From an uncultured Kiritimatiellota bacterium (GTDB taxonomy: Bacteria > Verrucomicrobiota > Kiritimatiellia > RFP12 > DVOR01): 64,000 bases of DNA. The DNA is taken from the NCBI GenBank assembly GCA_944389945.1, contig CALXOF010000001.1, positions 67,016 through 131,015 of the forward strand. Direction: 5' to 3'. A program made the translations under genes and the position numbers. Under the pieces are notes generated by a model. The model searched no databases, was not told the origin of the DNA, and was given only the letters and a program-made list of their open reading frames with translations. Of the stretch, positions 60,628 through 64,000 are shown one piece after another (position 1 is the stretch's first letter; each line of letters starts with the position of its first letter).

Positions 60628-63600
60628 ATGAAGAGGTTTGTCTTTTGGATTTGGGCGCTGTGTGCGGCGGCGCCGGGGTTTGCCGATCAGGTAACCATTG
60701 ATGGGGTCACGTGGACGTACAGCGTCCGCTCCAGGGAAGGGGCGTCGTATGCGGTGATTGAGGAGGCCAGCGGGGTGCAGGGCGCGGTGACCGTGCCGGC
60801 AACGCTGGGCGGGGTGCCGGTCACGGAGCTTGAAACCGGATTTCTCGGTATGAGCGGCGTCTTCTACGGATGCACCGAACTGACGGAGGTCCGCTGGGAG
60901 GAGGGGTGCGCGATCGAGAAGATCGGGGGGTATGCTTTCAGGGGGTGCACAAGCCTGACCCAGATCACGATCCCGCCTTCGGTGACGAAACTGGGGAACC
61001 AGGCCTTCAGAGGGTCGGGGCTGAAGTCCGTCACGATTCCGGGCACGGTGAAGACGCTGGGCGCAGAGGTCTTCGCGGAGTGCCCCGACCTGAAGACGGC
61101 TGTCTTTGAGGAGGGCGATGAGCTCTATGACGCGGATGTCGGTGACGGCCTGTTCATCGCGTGTCCGGAATTGGAGACGGTGACGCTGAAACGGCTGCAG
61201 ACGCTGAGCGATTCGTTTTTTCTCGACTGTCCGAAGCTGACGTCGGTGTCGCTGCCGACGACGCTGTGGGAGATCAAGGACGGGGCCTTCGGCCTCAGTC
61301 CGAACATTGCCTTCACGCTCGATGCCGGAGTGACGAGATTCTCTGTCGAAAACGGATTGTTGCGCTCCGCGACGGGACTCTGTTATGTGCCGGGGAACCC
61401 CGAACGACTGGAAATCCCGGATGGGATTACCGATATTTCCGGCGGCATCTGCCGGGGAATGACGAACCTGCGCGAGGTGACCGTGCCCGACACGCTGAAA
61501 TCCATCGGCACGTTTGCTTTCTACGGGTGTGCGTCGCTGGAGGAGGTCGATCTTTCGGGGACGCAGGTGACGACGTTGCCGGAGGGTGCCTTTGCGAATT
61601 GCCCCGCGCTGACGTGGGTGCGCCTGCCGGCGACGTTCGGGAGTTTCATGATGGATTCGACCTTCGCGTATTCCCCGAACGTGCGGTTTGAGGTGGCGGA
61701 AGCGTGCAAGAGTTTTTCCTCGGATGCGTTGGGCACACTCTACGACAAGGACAAGACGGAGCTCTTCATCGGGCCCAATGTGGCAAGCTTTACGGTGCCC
61801 GAGACGGTGACGGCCATTGCACCTTATGCCTTCGATGGACATACGGCGTTGACGTCCATCACCCTTCCGGCGAGCGTCAGAGACTTCGGGTATGATGTCT
61901 TCCGTGGGTGCACGAATCTGACGCCGGTGAACGGGCTCGTGCTTGATGCGGAGCAGACGACCGTGCTCGGGATTGACGCGGGAAAGACCGCGGTCGCCGC
62001 GGAAGATTTCCCGGAGACCGTCTGGCGCGTGGCCGATTACGCCTTTTATGAAAACACGTCTCTGCTCTCCGCCGCCTTCCCGTCGTGGGTAACCTCCATC
62101 GGGGCTTTCGCTTTTTACTATTGCGACAATCTGGGGAGCGTGACCTTCGCCGAGGGACTTGAGGAGATTCGGGACGGGGCCTTTTACAGTACCGGCATCG
62201 GCGGGGAACTCAATTTGCCGACCACGCTGACGGATCTCGGGGATCTGGCGTTTGGAAATACGAATGTCATGGAGGTGAAGATGGGCGGCACGCCAGGGTT
62301 GCGCGATAATCCGAACCTGACCCTCGCGGGGAACCCCTTTGCCGAGTGCTATGGCCTGCCTATCGATCCCGCGACGGGTGTCCGGTATGAGACCGCCATT
62401 GAGAACAATCCTCGTGTGGTTGTCGGCGTCGGCGGTGTGGTGGTGGACGACGCCGGCCAGGAGACCGAGGTTGAGGATATCCTGGTGGAGCATCTGGTGC
62501 TTCCGGAAAGTGTGCGCTATATCTGCGACGAAGGACTCGACCTGTGCCCGGAGTGGGATAAGTTGGCGCTACTGCCGAAGACGATCGAAGTGCCGGGACC
62601 GATCTACCGCGTTGGCTCCGGCGCCATTCGGGATGGCTACGGCCTGACTTCCATTACCTTTGATGGCGACGTGGGCGAGGTGGATACGAAGGCGTTCACT
62701 TGGCTTTCGGCCTTACAGTCGGTGACCTTCAAGGGTGACGTGGGCGTCGTTCGCGGCAATGTCTTTTGGGAGAGCCTCGGCGACCTAGGGGCTCTGGAAG
62801 GGGCGAGCTGTTCGTTGACCTTTGAGGGGAACGTCGGGACGATTGAGTCGCTTGCCTTCGATGGCAACGTTCTTTATGAGGATTGGGGTTATAACCCCTT
62901 GAAGGAGTATCTCACCTCGGTGACCTTCGGAGGGAGTGTCGGCTCCATTGGGGCGCGAGCCTTCCACGGGCTCGCGGCCTTGTCGACGGTGACCTTCGGT
63001 GGGACGGTTGGGCCGATTGGGGACTGGGCCTTTTATGGGTGTTCGTCCTTGCGAACGGTGACGGGCTGCAAGCCCGAGAGCCTCGGGGTCTGTGCCTTTT
63101 ACGGGTGTTCAGCGCTGACGGGTGCCCCGGACTTGAGCCGTGTGGCCGAGGTGCCGACCGGGGCCTTCCAGGGGTGCACGGCCCTGACGGAGGTGACGCT
63201 GGCCGACGCCGTGACGCTCGGCGAGAACGCCTTTTACGGGTGTGCCAAGCTGACGGGCCTGAAGACCGCTTCCGGCGGTAATCCAACGGTGACGTTGGCG
63301 ACTTTCGTCTTCTACAAATGCGCCGCGCTCACCGGTATCACGCTTGATCCGGCCACGACGGAGATCCCAAACTATGCCTTTTATGGATGCGAGGCCTTGA
63401 CCGCCCTTGAGTGGCCGGAGACCCTCACGGCCATCGGCTCCTCCGCCTTCAGCCTCACCGGCCTCACAGGAGAGCTGAATCTGCCCGCCTCGGTGAAGAA
63501 GATCGGCTCCGACGCCTTCAGCAGCACCGGCCTCACAGGTGAGCTGAATCTGCCCGCCTCGGTGAAGGAGATCGGCTCCTATGCCTTCAGCCACTGTGCC

Positions 63601-64000
63601 GACCTAACCAAGATTACGCTCAATTCCATCCCTTCCGGGATGTATGAGGCGTTTGACGGGTGCTCCGGCGTCACGGAGGTCGTCTATACGTGCGATGTGC
63701 CGGAGCTTCCGCGGGTGTGGGACGGCCTCACAGGCCTGACTTCCTTTACGGTGAACGGCGATATCGGCACGTCGGTGAATTTTGCGCTCTCGGATTGCGA
63801 CAGCCTGGAGACGATGACGGTGAACGGCAATTGGGGGACCATCGCGGTCGGTACCTTCTATGACCTTAGCAAGTTCACGACGCTGACCGTCACGGGCACC
63901 GTCGGCGCCGTCGGCAACTCGGCCTTTATGGGGTGTACGGCGCTGACTTCGGTGCCAACAATCGGCGATGCGTCCCTTGAGGGAGCCATCGGCAACAATG
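60628..64000 (+). CDS. BspA-like leucine-rich repeat surface protein, 3' truncated
   Basis: The frame is open from ATG 60628 to the window end (1124 codons, no stop). A signal peptide (FVFWIWALCAAAPGFAD) is followed by more than twenty LRR_5 (BspA/TpLRR) repeats with the pattern LTSITLPxSVxxIGxxAFxGC: examples are LTQITIPPSVTKLGNQAFRG, LREVTVPDTLKSIGTFAFYG and LTSITLPASVRDFGYDVFRG. Near 63.43-63.6 kb two LRR units (LTGELNLPASVKKIGSDAFS and its twin) are nearly identical at DNA level, a recent duplication. Such proteins are adhesins or receptors of mucosal bacteria. Any C-terminal sorting domain lies beyond the window. Confidence 0.9.
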   Translation, partial: MKRFVFWIWALCAAAPGFADQVTIDGVTWTYSVRSREGASYAVIEEASGVQGAVTVPATLGGVPVTELETGFLGMSGVFYGCTELTEVRWEEGCAIEKIGGYAFRGCTSLTQITIPPSVTKLGNQAFRGSGLKSVTIPGTVKTLGAEVFAECPDLKTAVFEEGDELYDADVGDGLFIACPELETVTLKRLQTLSDSFFLDCPKLTSVSLPTTLWEIKDGAFGLSPNIAFTLDAGVTRFSVENGLLRSATGLCYVPGNPERLEIPDGITDISGGICRGMTNLREVTVPDTLKSIGTFAFYGCASLEEVDLSGTQVTTLPEGAFANCPALTWVRLPATFGSFMMDSTFAYSPNVRFEVAEACKSFSSDALGTLYDKDKTELFIGPNVASFTVPETVTAIAPYAFDGHTALTSITLPASVRDFGYDVFRGCTNLTPVNGLVLDAEQTTVLGIDAGKTAVAAEDFPETVWRVADYAFYENTSLLSAAFPSWVTSIGAFAFYYCDNLGSVTFAEGLEEIRDGAFYSTGIGGELNLPTTLTDLGDLAFGNTNVMEVKMGGTPGLRDNPNLTLAGNPFAECYGLPIDPATGVRYETAIENNPRVVVGVGGVVVDDAGQETEVEDILVEHLVLPESVRYICDEGLDLCPEWDKLALLPKTIEVPGPIYRVGSGAIRDGYGLTSITFDGDVGEVDTKAFTWLSALQSVTFKGDVGVVRGNVFWESLGDLGALEGASCSLTFEGNVGTIESLAFDGNVLYEDWGYNPLKEYLTSVTFGGSVGSIGARAFHGLAALSTVTFGGTVGPIGDWAFYGCSSLRTVTGCKPESLGVCAFYGCSALTGAPDLSRVAEVPTGAFQGCTALTEVTLADAVTLGENAFYGCAKLTGLKTASGGNPTVTLATFVFYKCAALTGITLDPATTEIPNYAFYGCEALTALEWPETLTAIGSSAFSLTGLTGELNLPASVKKIGSDAFSSTGLTGELNLPASVKEIGSYAFSHCADLTKITLNSIPSGMYEAFDGCSGVTEVVYTCDVPELPRVWDGLTGLTSFTVNGDIGTSVNFALSDCDSLETMTVNGNWGTIAVGTFYDLSKFTTLTVTGTVGAVGNSAFMGCTALTSVPTIGDASLEGAIGNN

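Noticed and set aside
60263..60631. 122-codon open frame before the BspA-like gene
   Set aside because: It begins inside the IS end, runs through the promoter and hairpin, and has no recognisable protein features.

Overview
The window looks like chromosome from a high-GC, Gram-negative anaerobe. LpxB, KdsB, an RND efflux pump and many lipoproteins point to an LPS-bearing outer membrane. Pyruvate formate-lyase points to anaerobic life. A fused SecDF, BACON/LamG and BspA-like surface proteins, a GH16 glucanase and AAA-ATPase/PD-(D/E)XK genes fit gut-type PVC bacteria (Verrucomicrobiota, Kiritimatiellae-like). That placement is inference; no rRNA gene is present.

Layout. 1-5 kb: a 5'-truncated AAA-ATPase/nuclease gene, a DUF4861-like relic, a GH16 lipoprotein, a small lipoprotein and lpxB. 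5.4-8.5 kb: rplU-rpmA-obgE-rpmB and rpsL-rpsG. 9-15 kb: a zinc-ribbon membrane protein, tRNA-Gly and tRNA-Val, a type IIA topoisomerase B subunit, an NhaC-type antiporter and a secreted protein. 15-23.6 kb (minus strand): two SGNH-type proteins, a bPH protein, a 1412-residue GH13/debranching-enzyme fusion and a second AAA-ATPase/nuclease. 23.9-28.6 kb (minus): tRNA-Ser, secDF, yajC and a truncated secD duplicate. 28.8-36.3 kb (minus): a tetR-MFP-RND-OMF efflux operon ending in a stefin-like lipoprotein. 36.4-43 kb: a PF08000-type protein, tRNA-His, a leuC-leuD fusion and a BACON/LamG protein. 43.3-47.2 kb (minus): an LsrF-type aldolase/thiolase with DhaL, DhaK, a VOC protein and an exported cupin. 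48-55.6 kb (minus): ridA, a C_GCAxxG_C_C protein, then ilvA-ABC-ABC-holB-aroQ-plsY-gpsA-kdsB. 56-64 kb: pflB, an insertion sequence and the start of a large BspA-like LRR gene that runs off the end.

The most unusual feature is the intergenic DNA, which is built from several repeat families. The names used below are mine. P23: arrays of a CTATAG-centred palindrome with a 23-bp period (five arrays, 25 units). O8a: TTGGAAGY octamers. O8b: GATTGGCT octamers. H7: GTTCTCC/GAACAGT heptamers. N9: GTCCTATAG nonamers. Hp100: a ~100-bp element bounded by AACGCAAGGG and CCCTTGCGTT. Gc75: a ~75-bp GC-rich element containing ACGTCGCAGACGT. Sc60: an element containing GGCAGTCCTGCCGGC. D120: a 120-bp pair around tRNA-His. 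One O8a/Gc75 block lies in frame inside a lipoprotein gene.

How the genes fit together: the window carries a ribosomal/GTPase cluster, protein export (YajC-SecDF), envelope synthesis (LpxB, KdsB, PlsY, GpsA), drug efflux with its own repressor, glycogen or alpha-glucan debranching, and a probable small-sugar or AI-2-like catabolic operon that would feed DHAP into glycolysis with pyruvate formate-lyase downstream.
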